Origin: Chroococcidiopsis sp. CCMEE 29
Lineage (GTDB): Bacteria; Cyanobacteriota; Cyanobacteriia; Cyanobacteriales; Chroococcidiopsidaceae
DNA length: 64,000 nt
Direction of reading: 5' to 3'
NCBI RefSeq assembly: GCF_023558375.1
Contig: NZ_CP083761.1
Location: forward strand, 248,001-312,000
The position numbers were made by a program, and so were the translations under genes. Below are positions 9,448-19,103 of this stretch, piece after piece (positions within the stretch are counted from its first letter, which is position 1; every line of letters begins with the position of its first letter). The notes under the pieces are model-generated. The model searched no databases, had not been told where the DNA came from, and worked only from the letters and a program-made list of their open reading frames with translations.

Positions 9448-10044
9448 ATGATCTTGATGATGAAGCGGTCTTTTTTCAGCAGAATAGCGTTAGGTTCGCT
9501 TGTCTTAGCCACTGGAGTGCCGGAAATTTCAGTTAATGCTAAAACTTCTACCTCTAATGCTAAAATTCCGACCTCTACTGCCAAGATAGACCGCCAGTTT
9601 ATACCTACCGCATCTACTAACTTGCCGATTTATATTGCTCAGGCAAATACTTCACCAGCCTCTGTAGAACAAGCGGTTCATAACCAAGTGAACCAGTACC
9701 GCGCTCAGCGCGGCTTACCACCGCTCAGCTTAGATGAACGGATTAGTGGTCAGGCAAGAACCCATAGTCAAAACATGGCAAGTGGTGCAGTCCCATTTAG
9801 TCATAATGGCTTTGCTCAGAGAGTTCAAGCAATTGGTGGAATGATTCCCTACCGCGCTGCTGCTGAAAATGTGGCTTACAACCAAGGCTATAATGACCCA
9901 GCCACTCAAGCTGTTCAAGGTTGGCTCAGAAGTACAGGGCATCGTCAGAATATTGAGGGTAACTATACCTTGACTGGAGTTGGCGTTGCCAGGAATGCTA
10001 GGGGTGAATACTACTTCACGCAGATATTTATCCGTAGCCGCTAA
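9448..10044 (+). CDS. Secreted CAP-domain (SCP/PR-1, YkwD-like) protein
   Basis: A 198-residue protein with an N-terminal signal peptide (positive start, hydrophobic ~11-23). A Thr/Ser/Ala-rich spacer with three short NAKxxTST-like repeats lies at ~30-47. The CAP domain (~70-198) contains the family's QVNQYRAQRGLPPLSLDERI helix and HSQNMASG. It also has the SHNGFAQRV and AENVAYNQG segments, GWLRSTGHRQNIEG, then the closing TGVGVARNARGEYYFTQIF. Bacterial CAP proteins are extracytoplasmic and mostly uncharacterised. The start at 9448 has a GAGG site 7 bp upstream; 9457 and 9460 are alternative ATGs. Confidence 0.88.
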   Translation: MILMMKRSFFSRIALGSLVLATGVPEISVNAKTSTSNAKIPTSTAKIDRQFIPTASTNLPIYIAQANTSPASVEQAVHNQVNQYRAQRGLPPLSLDERISGQARTHSQNMASGAVPFSHNGFAQRVQAIGGMIPYRAAAENVAYNQGYNDPATQAVQGWLRSTGHRQNIEGNYTLTGVGVARNARGEYYFTQIFIRSR

Positions 10045-10146
10045 GACTCAGCGTGTCCCTTGAGTATTTAGCCGCTTAATGTTTGATAATAGGGTGATTC
10101 TGATGCTTATTGGCTGAAAGAACACCCTTTCTAATTAGGCGAGTTC

Positions 10147-10776
10147 ATGGAATTAGCAGATTTTCAGGTTTGCGATCGCGACCTTAGTGATGCCATCTTA
10201 TCTCAGTACCGTAGTGCGGAGGCGATCGCCGTGGATACGGAAACTATGGGTTTATTACCTCAACGTGATCGCTTGTGTCTTGTCCAACTTTGTGATGCAG
10301 AAGATCGAGTGACTGTCATTCGCATTGCCAAAGGTCAAACTGATGCGCCGAATTTAAAACAGTTGCTGGAAGCAGGCAATGTCATCAAGGTGTTTCATTT
10401 TGCTCGTTTTGACATTGCCACCTTGCGGCATCATCTCAGTATTCAGGTAACGCCAATTTTCTGCACAAAAATTGCCAGTAAATTAGCCCGAACCTATACT
10501 AACCGTCACGGTCTTAAAGATTTAGTACAAGAGTTAGAGCAGGTAGAACTTGACAAGAGTGCTCAAAGTTCTGACTGGGGTAACGCTGCCAACTTGTCAG
10601 AAGCGCAACTACGCTATGCTGCTAATGATGTCCGCTACCTGCTAAGTGCACGGCAAAAGCTGATTGAGATGCTGAAACGAGAAGAACGCTATCAACTGGC
10701 ACAGCAATGCTTTCAGTGTCTGCCAACGATAGTTTCCTTAGATTTGTTGCAATTCAAGGATTTGTTTGAGCATTAA
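10147..10776 (+). CDS. rnd: Short ribonuclease D (DEDDy 3'-5' exonuclease)
   Basis: A 209-residue protein consisting only of the DnaQ-like exonuclease domain. The three exo motifs are visible: AVDTETMGL (D, E; residues ~29-37), FHFARFDIATL (~84-94) and YAANDVRYLL (Y and D; ~157-166). The HRDC domains of classic RNase D are absent, as usual in cyanobacteria and alphaproteobacteria. It probably trims 3' ends of tRNA or other structured RNA. It starts at ATG 10147 and stands alone. Confidence 0.92.
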   Translation: MELADFQVCDRDLSDAILSQYRSAEAIAVDTETMGLLPQRDRLCLVQLCDAEDRVTVIRIAKGQTDAPNLKQLLEAGNVIKVFHFARFDIATLRHHLSIQVTPIFCTKIASKLARTYTNRHGLKDLVQELEQVELDKSAQSSDWGNAANLSEAQLRYAANDVRYLLSARQKLIEMLKREERYQLAQQCFQCLPTIVSLDLLQFKDLFEH

Positions 10777-10935
10777 ACGCTTTCAGTTTGTTGATTTGAG
10801 AGTAACAACCTGTATTTCTTGATTTAGGTAGATACTAATTTTATATCTCCGGGCTGATGTACAGTTCAACTAAAAATCCAAAACTTATAACGTAAGTAAC
10901 AGAAAGTTTTTCTGTGTTGAAATGGAGTTTTTTTT

Positions 10936-11331
10936 ATGAACCGATTAGTCTCATCACTGCGCCGGATAATAACTATTTTTCTAGTGGTTTTAGCATTTTT
11001 CGTCAGCACAGCTTTTGATCAACACGGTAATCAGTTGCAAGCGCAAGCAGAACCGGTCACACCTGAAGCTACTGGGTATCAAGTTGACAGCGATAATAAT
11101 CAAGCTCGCATTAAAGCTGAGAGAATCAAAGACAATGCTGAAAAGTCAGCTAAACTTTTAGAGGAAGAGGGTATAAAGGTGACCAACAGGGCGGCGGAAA
11201 GCGCTCAAGACCCTAATAAAAATATAATTGATAGTGTCCGTGAAAAGCTCAATCTTGACGAGCCAATTGATCCAGGTACAAAACAAGCTGCTCGGCAACT
11301 TAAAGACACAGTTACTGGAAATGGTGATTAA
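10936..11331 (+). CDS. Small secreted charged protein (DUF6658-like)
   Basis: A 131-residue protein with a clear signal peptide (residues ~1-38, basic start and a hydrophobic ILVVLAFFVSTA-type core). The mature part is hydrophilic and helical, rich in Lys, Asp, Asn and Ala. It resembles small cyanobacterial proteins annotated as DUF6658; this is from memory of pattern. No catalytic motif is visible; stress-related or envelope function is a guess from composition. A strong rho-independent terminator follows 45 bp after the stop, so this is a single-gene transcript. Confidence 0.6.
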   Translation: MNRLVSSLRRIITIFLVVLAFFVSTAFDQHGNQLQAQAEPVTPEATGYQVDSDNNQARIKAERIKDNAEKSAKLLEEEGIKVTNRAAESAQDPNKNIIDSVREKLNLDEPIDPGTKQAARQLKDTVTGNGD

Positions 11332-11375
11332 TATTACAGCAGGAGTACCTAGGAAATAGAATTCTTTGTGTGTGT

Positions 11376-11406
11376 AGCCCCAGACATTAATCTGAGGGCT
11401 TTTTTC
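11376..11406 (+). terminator. Rho-independent terminator
   Basis: Stem agccc/gggct (11376-11380 with 11396-11400), a one-base bulge region, then caga/tctg, closing a short loop and followed by a T run at 11400-11406. It ends the upstream secreted-protein transcript. Confidence 0.8.
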
Positions 11407-11425
11407 TTAAGATTAACTTAATGCT

Positions 11426-11812
11426 TTAGAATTCGTAGCCTCTGCTAACCCAATAGTTCCAGTCAGTGATCGCTTCTTGAGTTGCCTCATCCGCTGCAAC
11501 TGTCTCTAGATCAGATAAAGGCACGGAGAAAATATCTTTAGCTGTACCTTCTTTATAAAGCACTTCTACAAACATATCCTCTGAGCAATCCTCCTCTGAT
11601 GACATTCCTAAAACTTCAACTTCTGCGCCCTCAGTTGGAGAAGATCTGCGTCCTTCACTCTTCCACTTAGCCTTAAATGGAAAGTTAAGCTTGCTTTCGA
11701 GGTAGTAGTACCAGCCCATCGCTTGTTCTTCTTCGGTATAGGCATCAACAATCACCTCCATCGCAATCCGATGTTCTCGGCTTTCGTCTGCTTCAGAATT
11801 AGAGATAGACAT
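11426..11812 (-). CDS. ccbP: CcbP-family calcium-binding protein
   Basis: A 128-residue acidic protein matching the cyanobacterial calcium-binding protein CcbP: REHRIAMEVIVDAYTEEEQAMGWYYYLE near the start, KLNFPFKA, an acidic EEDCSEDMFVEV stretch, VPLSDLE, and the end ITDWNYWVSRGYEF. In heterocyst-forming Anabaena, CcbP binds calcium and restrains differentiation. The family also occurs in strains without heterocysts, so a general Ca2+-buffering role is all that can be inferred. It is convergent with the upstream gene and shares the terminator region with it. Confidence 0.88.
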   Translation of the reverse strand: MSISNSEADESREHRIAMEVIVDAYTEEEQAMGWYYYLESKLNFPFKAKWKSEGRRSSPTEGAEVEVLGMSSEEDCSEDMFVEVLYKEGTAKDIFSVPLSDLETVAADEATQEAITDWNYWVSRGYEF

Positions 11813-12082
11813 CTGTTAGATATGCTTGAATCCTGAAATATAGTAAATCACTTTCAGCGATCGCTTACTAGATTGCTAAAAGGATTCCATCTGTAAATTA
11901 TTCGTTAGACCTCCTGCACGAATCAAGAAGCATGTGCCAGTTCGTAGTTCAGCAACCCAGCAATCAAGTTTAAGCGTAAGCAAAATCGCCTTCTGCGATT
12001 GCGATAACGTCCTGAGAAGATGCGGAAATCGGCAAATCTTCAACCTCCGTCTCATGTTAGCCTCGGATTAAAAGAGGGTGTG

Positions 12083-12802
12083 ATGGTTCCGTTTCGACCT
12101 ACACGACGACGGTTTATTCAAGCGATAGGAGGGGCAAGCGTCCTGACGCTGTTGGGCTGTAATCGACGGCAACAAACAATGGTTACGCTGTATACTTTTG
12201 GCGACTCGATTCTAGATTGCGGACGATATAACGAGTTCGGTGTTCATCCAGGGCAACTGCTCGTTCAGAATGACGATTGCCTGTTTCCCGAATTTCAGGG
12301 TCAAGACCTCGCCTCACGTGGACCTGTCCGCCTCGAACATCGTGCCCGTGATGGTGCAACGGTTGATGGTCTGCCTTCTCAGGCTCACCGATTGCGGGTG
12401 GAAGGAAAAGCGATCGCATTAATCACCATCGGTGGCAACGATCTGCTACGCGGATTAATTCGCGATCCAGGTGCAGGAATAGCAACCTTTGCTAATGCCC
12501 TCGACACATTTGTGCAGCAGTTGCAAATCCGTGCTGTTCTGCTGGGTAATGTGTACGATCCTACGCTGGGAGATGACAATCGCAATTTTTTAGGAGTTGA
12601 CCCGGCGATCGCCCGCAAGAACCTCCAGCTTATGAACACTACGATTCAAGAAATTGCCAGTAGTTATGGGCAGTTCGTCGATCTCCATGCTCACTTTTTG
12701 ACGGGCGACCCATCGTGGTTTACAGCGACGATCGAGCCAAGCCTGCGGGGTGCGTCGGAAGTGCGTCGGGCTTTTCTCCCCTATGTCGTCAGCAAGATTT
12801 AA
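12083..12802 (+). CDS. SGNH/GDSL hydrolase, exported lipoprotein-like
   Basis: A 239-residue protein from ATG 12083; 12020 is an alternative that adds 21 residues. The N-terminus TRRRFIQAIGG with a following hydrophobic stretch and LLGC looks like a Tat-type signal with lipobox. The catalytic Ser is in TFGDSILDCGRY (block I), the oxyanion Asn in TIGGNDLL (block III), and the C-terminal end DPSWFTATIEPSLRGASEVR follows a cyanobacterial/proteobacterial SGNH subfamily. The classical block V Asp-His pair is not obvious; the His of DLHAHFL is a candidate. It would be an esterase or lipase acting outside the cytoplasm; substrate unknown. Confidence 0.8.
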   Translation: MVPFRPTRRRFIQAIGGASVLTLLGCNRRQQTMVTLYTFGDSILDCGRYNEFGVHPGQLLVQNDDCLFPEFQGQDLASRGPVRLEHRARDGATVDGLPSQAHRLRVEGKAIALITIGGNDLLRGLIRDPGAGIATFANALDTFVQQLQIRAVLLGNVYDPTLGDDNRNFLGVDPAIARKNLQLMNTTIQEIASSYGQFVDLHAHFLTGDPSWFTATIEPSLRGASEVRRAFLPYVVSKI

Positions 12803-12868
12803 CCTGCGGCAAGCTGTTGTCGAAGGACGTAGTGTGGGAATAAGGTCGTTAGTTCCCCTTGGGGTAGG

Positions 12869-13306
12869 ATGCTACGAAGGATATTCAGGCGAAATGTGAG
12901 TAACTGCGTGTATGTTGCTACCATTGGTGTGCCTGGTAATGATAGTGTTCCGCCACCAAATCATCATTATCACAGCACTGCTCATGAAGTACTGGGCATA
13001 TCTCGTGGCAAGGCTGCTGTTCGACTTGGAGGTGACGCTCGCGGACAAACATTTGAGGTTCGGGCTGGAGATGTCATCATTATTCCAGCAGGAGTAGCAC
13101 ACAAAAATCTAGATTCTAGTTCCGACTTCCTGGTTGTTGGAGCCTATCCCTTGGGATAGAAATGGGATATGAACTATGGAAAACTAGGGGAACGTCCCCA
13201 AGCCGACCGGAACGTTGCCCAAGTGCCTCTTCCTACAACCGATCCAGTGTATGGTAGAGATGGACAGCTAGCGAAATACTGGCATCCGTTTGAGTCAAAG
13301 GTGTAG
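12869..13306 (+). pseudogene. YjlB-like cupin, interrupted by an in-frame amber stop
   Basis: Residues 1-96 carry a cupin with the metal-binding motif HHYHSTAHEVL and a second motif DVIIIPAGVAHKNL, then AYPLG and TAG at 13157-13159. Reading on in the same frame gives another 48 codons (KWDMNYGKLGERPQAD..., PLPTTDPVYG) to a TAG at 13304. These are the usual C-terminal residues of YjlB-type cupins, where a Gln (CAG) is common at the stop position. The N-terminal ~60 residues of the family are missing or unrecognisable. So the gene looks decayed; a shortened 96-residue product or readthrough cannot be excluded. It lies 3 bp ahead of the following hydrolase gene. Confidence 0.75.
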
Positions 13307-13309
13307 CTG

Positions 13310-14239
13310 ATGAGCGAGACTTTTGTTATACCAAATACACAGTTCTACACCTGGAAGAACTATCGCTGCGCTTACAAACATTACGCCCCACCCACTTCAG
13401 AAGCAGAAGATAGTACTCCTTTAATGTTGATTCACCCGATTGGTGTTGGCTTATCAGGTCGATTTTGGCATCGCTTCTGTCATGCTTGGTATCAAAACGA
13501 TCGCACTAATCCCATTTACAACCCCGACCTCCTCGGTTGCGGTGAGAGCGATATGCCACATATTGCATACACTCCATCTGATTGGGCAAATCAATTGCAA
13601 CACTTTCTACAAACAGTCATACAAAAACCTGTCACCCTAGTCGTGCAGGGAGCGCTGCTACCAGTAGCACTTGAGTTAGCCCGGTTGCAAACTCAGCCAA
13701 ATCTAATTTACCACTTGGTACTGGCTAATCCCCCAGCTATGGCAGTAATGACTGAAGCAATCTCACTTAGGCAGCAGAAATTAACTTGGAATTTGCTAGA
13801 TTCGCCCCTTGGCACTGCCTTTTATTTTTATGCTCGAAGACCGCAGTTTTTGAGTTCTTTCTCCACTCGCCAACTTTTTGCTGATGCTGCTCGTGTTGAT
13901 CCTCAATGGTTGGATATGCTAGTCAAAGGTGCTGCAAATCCCGCCAGCCGTTATGCAGTCTTTTCTTTCTTAGCTGGTTTCTGGCGACAGAATTATACAG
14001 AAGCGATTGCAGCGATTACTCAACCAACATTGGTTGTTGTCGGTGAAAAAGCATCGAGTATTAGTAGAGCAGGCAAGCAGGATACATCAGACCAACGATT
14101 AGCTGATTACCTCAAGTGCTTGTCTGGAGGCGAAGGTGTTAAGATTGCTGGTCGTAATGTCTTGCCCTACGAGTCTACGACTGAATTTACTGCTACATTA
14201 GCAGCGTTTGAAGACATGGACTTAACAGGGGAGCAGTAG
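13310..14239 (+). CDS. Alpha/beta-hydrolase-fold protein lacking the usual nucleophile
   Basis: A 309-residue protein with alpha/beta-hydrolase features: oxyanion region LIHPIGVGLSGRFWHRF (~40-56), a strand with NPDLLGCGESDMP (~71-83), and an acid strand TLVVVGEK (~243-250). At the nucleophile elbow, where G-x-S-x-G is expected, it reads VVQGALLPVAL with no Ser, Cys or Asp at the elbow position. Cyanobacterial homologues of this group are common and unassigned. It may be a non-catalytic or differently catalytic member. It starts at ATG 13310, 3 bp after the cupin pseudogene. Confidence 0.75.
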   Translation: MSETFVIPNTQFYTWKNYRCAYKHYAPPTSEAEDSTPLMLIHPIGVGLSGRFWHRFCHAWYQNDRTNPIYNPDLLGCGESDMPHIAYTPSDWANQLQHFLQTVIQKPVTLVVQGALLPVALELARLQTQPNLIYHLVLANPPAMAVMTEAISLRQQKLTWNLLDSPLGTAFYFYARRPQFLSSFSTRQLFADAARVDPQWLDMLVKGAANPASRYAVFSFLAGFWRQNYTEAIAAITQPTLVVVGEKASSISRAGKQDTSDQRLADYLKCLSGGEGVKIAGRNVLPYESTTEFTATLAAFEDMDLTGEQ

Positions 14240-14528
14240 TTATAAATTTGTCAAGTACTATCCGACTTGTGAGAGCGACTTTGGCACAAAGCAGGATGAA
14301 ACCCTAGACTTTTAACATTCATAATCGGCTTGACTTCTAGAGCAGGGGTGATCGCTATGCTGTTGAAAGGCTGTTGCCACTGTGAGGAAGTGAGCGCCAG
14401 CTTCATTGAATAATTTCAAATGTTGCAGCAATAAAACAAAATGGTATAACTTCAGACGGTTACTAAAACTTCGCTTGTCCTTTAAGCTCAACTCATTTGA
14501 TATTCTGTCCTGGAGATCTGAGTGTGCC

Positions 14529-15644
14529 ATGCTCATGCCCCTCGATTTTCTCTTGCGTTGGCTGTCAAGTCTGCTGACAATCGCCTTTGTGGGGAGTGGA
14601 GGCTATATTCTCTATCAGTGGTATGAAGGCGAGCTGATTAGCGATCGTTGGTTAATCCTAGGTTCACTTATGCTGCTGTGGTCATTCTTGGGGTTTGTGC
14701 CGATTTTGTTACTCCATCGTCCCGGTAAGGATGAACCGAAACCGATCCGCAGCAGTCAAGTTCAGCGCCTCATCCAACCTGATGGCAGCGAAATCCATGT
14801 TGAGTTTTACGGTTCAGAACACGCCCCAACAATCATCCTGACTCATGGCTGGGGACCCGATAGCACCGTTTGGTATTACGCCAAAAAGCAACTCACCGAG
14901 CAGTTTCGCGTAATCGTGTGGGATCTACCCGGTTTAGGCAAGTCCAAAAAGCCGCACAATCGAGACTACTCCTTAGAGAAATATGCCCGCGACTTAGAAG
15001 CCGTTTTGAGTCTGGCGGGAGATCAACCTGTTATGTTGTTAGGACACAGCATGGGCGGCATGATTTTACTAACATTCTGCCGCTTGTTTCCAGAACACTT
15101 GGGGCAACAGGTAGCTGGCTTAATTGTCGTGGATGCAACCTATACAAATCCACTCAAAACTACCATTTTCAGCAAGCTACTGCTGGCATTACAGAAGCCC
15201 TTACTGGAACCCTTGCTTCACCTAGCGATCGCGCTCTCTCCCCTTTTATGGTTCACGAGTTGGCTTAGTTATTTGAATGGTTTGACGCTATTAACTACTG
15301 AAATCTCTGGATTTACAGGTAGAGAAACACGGGGGCAGCTTAATTTTTCAACGCTAATTGGGTTGAAGGCATCACCTGGTGTGCTGGCACAGGGAACCCT
15401 AGCAATGCTTAGATGCAATGAAACGGAAATATTACCCAAAATTTCTGTTCCGACACTGGTTGTGTTTGGCAAGTCTGATATTGCCACCCGACCTTTTGCC
15501 AACAAACGAATTAGTAGGGAAGTACCCCAAGCAGATCTTGCTGTGTTGGCTCCCGCCGGACACATGGGTCTGATGGAGCGCAATCAACAATTTGCACAAG
15601 TCGTTCGGGTATTTAGTGCGACTTGTCTGGGCTTAAAGCAGTGA
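14529..15644 (+). CDS. Membrane-anchored alpha/beta hydrolase
   Basis: A 371-residue protein from ATG 14529; the frame is open further upstream to 14406, but those residues are unlike a protein start. Two hydrophobic helices (~8-27 and ~41-62) anchor it. The hydrolase domain follows: LTHGWGPDSTVW, WDLPGLGKSKKP, nucleophile Ser in LLGHSMGGMIL, acid strand LVVFGKSDIATRP and His in APAGHMGLMERN, giving a complete Ser-Asp-His triad. Substrate unknown; lipid or ester hydrolysis at the membrane is likely. The last bases overlap the region of a decayed transposase on the other strand. Confidence 0.87.
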   Translation: MLMPLDFLLRWLSSLLTIAFVGSGGYILYQWYEGELISDRWLILGSLMLLWSFLGFVPILLLHRPGKDEPKPIRSSQVQRLIQPDGSEIHVEFYGSEHAPTIILTHGWGPDSTVWYYAKKQLTEQFRVIVWDLPGLGKSKKPHNRDYSLEKYARDLEAVLSLAGDQPVMLLGHSMGGMILLTFCRLFPEHLGQQVAGLIVVDATYTNPLKTTIFSKLLLALQKPLLEPLLHLAIALSPLLWFTSWLSYLNGLTLLTTEISGFTGRETRGQLNFSTLIGLKASPGVLAQGTLAMLRCNETEILPKISVPTLVVFGKSDIATRPFANKRISREVPQADLAVLAPAGHMGLMERNQQFAQVVRVFSATCLGLKQ

Positions 15645-15654
15645 GTTCTTTTGC

Positions 15655-16170
15655 AAGCCATTAACAAAAAGTGATACCAATCCAAAATCAAGACAACGGT
15701 GCTACCAAAAATTGAGAATAGCCGATGACGAATAGTTCTAGCTCCATCAGTAATTGCTAATAAATTTAATGGTTCAGTCTCGCTGCCATCCTCTTGTAAT
15801 ACAGCAGTTTGCACTACACTAGCTAAACTTATTAAGTCTTTGCCAGTAGCCTTTATCGGTGCAGCAACATATTCAAATCCGACTGGAGCTTTTTGTAGTG
15901 GCACAATATCTGTAGTAATGCTGAATTTTTAGCTGATACGAAATCTAGGTTTTTCTTTATCTTTTCTAGTTTTGGTTTTGGCTGAGGTTCGGCTTTTTGA
16001 CTTTTAACTTGAATGCCATCATCAAATAGGAGAATTTCTTTTATCTGTGGGTTGTAAATATCTATTTTAGGATTTACCCTCACCAGTTGCTGCTCAACTT
16101 TTTCTAAAGTTGCTACTGAGAATATTTCTGGCTTCCAGAGCGAATTACCACTTCCACTGTTGCTCTCCTA
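15655..16170 (-). pseudogene. Decayed transposase fragment (ISKra4-like)
   Basis: Two adjoining minus-strand frames spell parts of one transposase. The upstream frame (from ~16170) gives LWKPEIF, then KVEQQL and ILLFDDGIQVKSQK. After a frameshift near 15910 the second frame gives VGFEYVAAPIKA, then LLAITDGARTIRHRLFSIFG and LDWYH, where similarity stops at ~15660. The DGA-R and LDWYH segments are those of a transposase type I associate with ISKra4 in cyanobacteria; the family name is from memory. The C-terminal half, terminal repeats and target duplications are missing, so it is a dead remnant. Confidence 0.7.
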
Positions 16171-16268
16171 CTTAAGACTCCTGTTATCTTTCTCTCCCAC
16201 CCTTTTTGGGTTGTTCTCACAGTTATCGACACTAATGAATAATTTACAGATGGAATGAATTTGCAGGT

Positions 16269-19103
16269 TTAATCTGTTGATTTTGGATTGAGAACACTGG
16301 ATAAAGCTTGCAATAACTCCCTAGCTGTGTAAGGCTTGGACAAAAATGTGTTAATACCAACCTGTTGCGCCAGTTTACTGTTGGTTATGAGTCCGCTAAC
16401 AGCAATTATCTTGACTTGAGGATTAATTTTTTGCAGCGTGCGGATAGTTGTTGCTCCATCCATAGATGGCATCATCATATCCACCACCACCCCACAAATT
16501 TCATGTTTATGCTGAGCGTACAGCGCGATCGCCTCAATTCCGTCGCTTGCCAAGATCACTTTGTAGTTGTAACTTTCCAGGGAAATTTTAGTAATCTCTC
16601 GAATTGGGGCTTCGTCATCTACAACTAAAATCAATTCTCCATTGCCTATAGGCAGTTCTGTGTCTTCTACTCGCGGCGCTGCTGTGGCTTCCACTGCTGG
16701 CAAGAACACCTTAAATTGAGTTCCTTTGCCAACTTGGCTAGACACATTGATAAAACCACCGTGGCTTTTGATGATGCCAATCACCGTTGCTAGTCCTAAT
16801 CCCGTACCTTTACCCAGCTCTTTAGTGGTGAAAAATGGCTCGAAAATTCTATCAATGATTTCTGGTGGAATGCCAACTCCACTATCCTCAACAGTAATTG
16901 CAACGTAAGGTCCAACTTTTGCCTCAAGATGCATCCGGGCATAGTTTTGATCGATGAAAAAGTTTTCGGCAGAAATACTCAGACTACCGCCATCGGTCAT
17001 GGCATCACGGGCGTTGACACAAAGGTTCATTAGCACTTGGTGCAATTGGGTGGCATCTCCAGAGACAGCCCAAAGTTCTGGCGATACGTCTATGCAGAAT
17101 TCAATCCATTTAGGAAATGTCTGTTTCACAATCTGCTTTATTTCTGCAATTAGATGCCTGACTTGCAAAATTGTGTGCTGTCCTTCAACTCCGCGCGCAA
17201 ACGACAGCACTTGCTTGACTAAAGCTGCCCCGCGTTTAGTGTTGGTTTCCAGTGTCTTGAGCATCCGCTGAGTCCGCTCATCCGTATCGGGAAGTTTTAT
17301 CTGTAGCAGTTGAGACGCGGCTAGAATTGGCGTCAATATATTGTTTAGATCGTGGGCAATGCCGCCAGCGAGTGTGCCAATGCTCTCTAGTCGTTGTGTT
17401 CGGAGAAACTGCCTTTCAAGTTGTTTTTTTTCTGTGATATCGGTATTGACAACCAAGATTGATTTAGGTACTTCCGCCTGATCTCGTACTAGTGTCCAGC
17501 GGCTTTCGACAATAATTTCCTTGCCATCTTTGGTGACTTGTTGTAGCTCACCATGCCATTCCCCTGCTGCAATTACTGTCTGATGTGCATCTTTGAATTG
17601 AGCTGGCTCTGCGTCAAACAGGAGCTCGCCGGCACGATGAGTGATCGCTTCACTAGCCGTCCAACCAAATAACCGTTTGGCGTGATCGTTCCAGAAGAGA
17701 ATATGGTCTTCTAAGTCCAGAACAAAAATAGCATCTTGGGCTTTGTCAAGCAGTGTTGCTTGTTCTCGAATTTGCTCCTCTGCCTGCTTGCGCTCGGTAA
17801 TATCTGTCTGAATACCCACGAAGTAGAGTAAATTACCTCCGTCCGAGAACACGGGAGAGATTTTTAACTCATTCCAAAAAGGCTGACCATCTTGGCGATA
17901 ATTTATTAACGTGGCTTGAACTTCTCGTCTTTCGGCAATGGCTTGGCGAATGCGAGCAACTGTTTGAGGATCTGTGCCAGATCCTTGCAAAAAGCGGCAA
18001 TTGCGACCAATAATCTCATCTTGTCGATATCCAGTCAGCCGAGAGAAAGCAGAGTTCGAGTAGATGATGGGGTTATCTGGTTGGTTCGGGTCAGTAATTA
18101 GCACTCCATTAGAGACTGATGCCACAGCTTGTGCAAGTCGTAAGTTCTCTTCGGCTGCTTTCTTCAGTGCATCAAAGTTCCGCTTACGCTCGGCTAGCAT
18201 AGCCAGTTGTTCCGCTCGGCTCTGACGTTCATGCCTGACTCTCTCACGGTAGTTGCGAAAGAAGTCAGCTAAGCCAGGCTCTTGCTCAAGAAAAGCACTG
18301 AGATTTTCCTGTACTCGCTTGTCTGCTTCATAAGCAACTTCTGGGTGGGCCTCCATCCAGACGTGACAAGTCTTCACGTAAGCGATAAACGTGACTAAAT
18401 GTTGATAGTTCACAGTGCCTAGAAGACGGCACAGTTCACTGCGACAATACTCAGTCTCGTCTCGTTCCAGAGCAATAAATATTGAACAGTAGAGTAAACT
18501 TTCTTCAAGTGTCGAATTTGGCTCTGGCCAGACCCCTAACTCATCAGAGTGTGCCGCCAGCAACTTCAGGTGTTCACTGATGTCCGTTTCTATTGGCGGA
18601 GGCGATTCTAGCAGTTCTAATACCTCCCGTGCCTTCATCCCTAATGGGCGTAAGCTACAACTATGGCAGATCATGCAGTAGGGAACAGCGCAGTAGCGCG
18701 AGAGGTACGCCGAAAGCTTTTCTTTAAACAGAGGCGGCAAGGGATTATTGACATAGGCGAACAGCGTTTGTTGCCATAGGTTTTCCAATACTTGAGGATT
18801 CTGTTGGGCTGGAGTAAAGAAGGGCGGGATAAAGCCAAATTTATCCTTGATTTCTGCTTTAATTTGCTCAGTTGTTCGTACTGAAAAAGTCTCCCCACCC
18901 TCAGCTTTAGTGGCAGCAAGTGCAAGTTGCCGGTTCTTGCTGGCATGCCGTAGCGTCTCTGCAGCCTGTTGGCGAGCATTAGTACCCTTTTTGTACCTAG
19001 CTAAGTTACGCCGTAGCTGCACTTGCTTGACTACCTGACGGCTCAAAGCCTGGAGCGCCTCTACCTGTTCAGCAGAAAGTGAGCGGTATAGTGAAATTTT
19101 CAT
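16269..19103 (-). CDS. AhpD-like / LOV / PAS hybrid histidine kinase with receiver
   Basis: A 944-residue soluble protein. The N-terminus is a coiled region (1-65), then ~86-165 with an AhpD/carboxymuconolactone-decarboxylase-like pattern and a Cys cluster CMICHSC (C143, C146, C149), and a helical region to ~325. A LOV domain follows (~325-436): GRNCRFLQG places the flavin-adduct Cys at 369, and [13 protein letters not shown] and [10 protein letters not shown] are typical. A second PAS (~450-558), HisKA with H584 in [10 protein letters not shown], HATPase (NARDAM, DSGVGI, GTGLGL) and a receiver with D875 complete it. It should phosphorylate in response to blue light through an FMN adduct; redox input from the Cys cluster is speculative. 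Confidence 0.9.
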   Translation of the reverse strand: MKISLYRSLSAEQVEALQALSRQVVKQVQLRRNLARYKKGTNARQQAAETLRHASKNRQLALAATKAEGGETFSVRTTEQIKAEIKDKFGFIPPFFTPAQQNPQVLENLWQQTLFAYVNNPLPPLFKEKLSAYLSRYCAVPYCMICHSCSLRPLGMKAREVLELLESPPPIETDISEHLKLLAAHSDELGVWPEPNSTLEESLLYCSIFIALERDETEYCRSELCRLLGTVNYQHLVTFIAYVKTCHVWMEAHPEVAYEADKRVQENLSAFLEQEPGLADFFRNYRERVRHERQSRAEQLAMLAERKRNFDALKKAAEENLRLAQAVASVSNGVLITDPNQPDNPIIYSNSAFSRLTGYRQDEIIGRNCRFLQGSGTDPQTVARIRQAIAERREVQATLINYRQDGQPFWNELKISPVFSDGGNLLYFVGIQTDITERKQAEEQIREQATLLDKAQDAIFVLDLEDHILFWNDHAKRLFGWTASEAITHRAGELLFDAEPAQFKDAHQTVIAAGEWHGELQQVTKDGKEIIVESRWTLVRDQAEVPKSILVVNTDITEKKQLERQFLRTQRLESIGTLAGGIAHDLNNILTPILAASQLLQIKLPDTDERTQRMLKTLETNTKRGAALVKQVLSFARGVEGQHTILQVRHLIAEIKQIVKQTFPKWIEFCIDVSPELWAVSGDATQLHQVLMNLCVNARDAMTDGGSLSISAENFFIDQNYARMHLEAKVGPYVAITVEDSGVGIPPEIIDRIFEPFFTTKELGKGTGLGLATVIGIIKSHGGFINVSSQVGKGTQFKVFLPAVEATAAPRVEDTELPIGNGELILVVDDEAPIREITKISLESYNYKVILASDGIEAIALYAQHKHEICGVVVDMMMPSMDGATTIRTLQKINPQVKIIAVSGLITNSKLAQQVGINTFLSKPYTARELLQALSSVLNPKSTD

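Noticed and set aside
14312-14536. A 74-codon leftward frame
   Set aside because: Lies over the 5' region of the membrane hydrolase gene; no ribosome site or family pattern.
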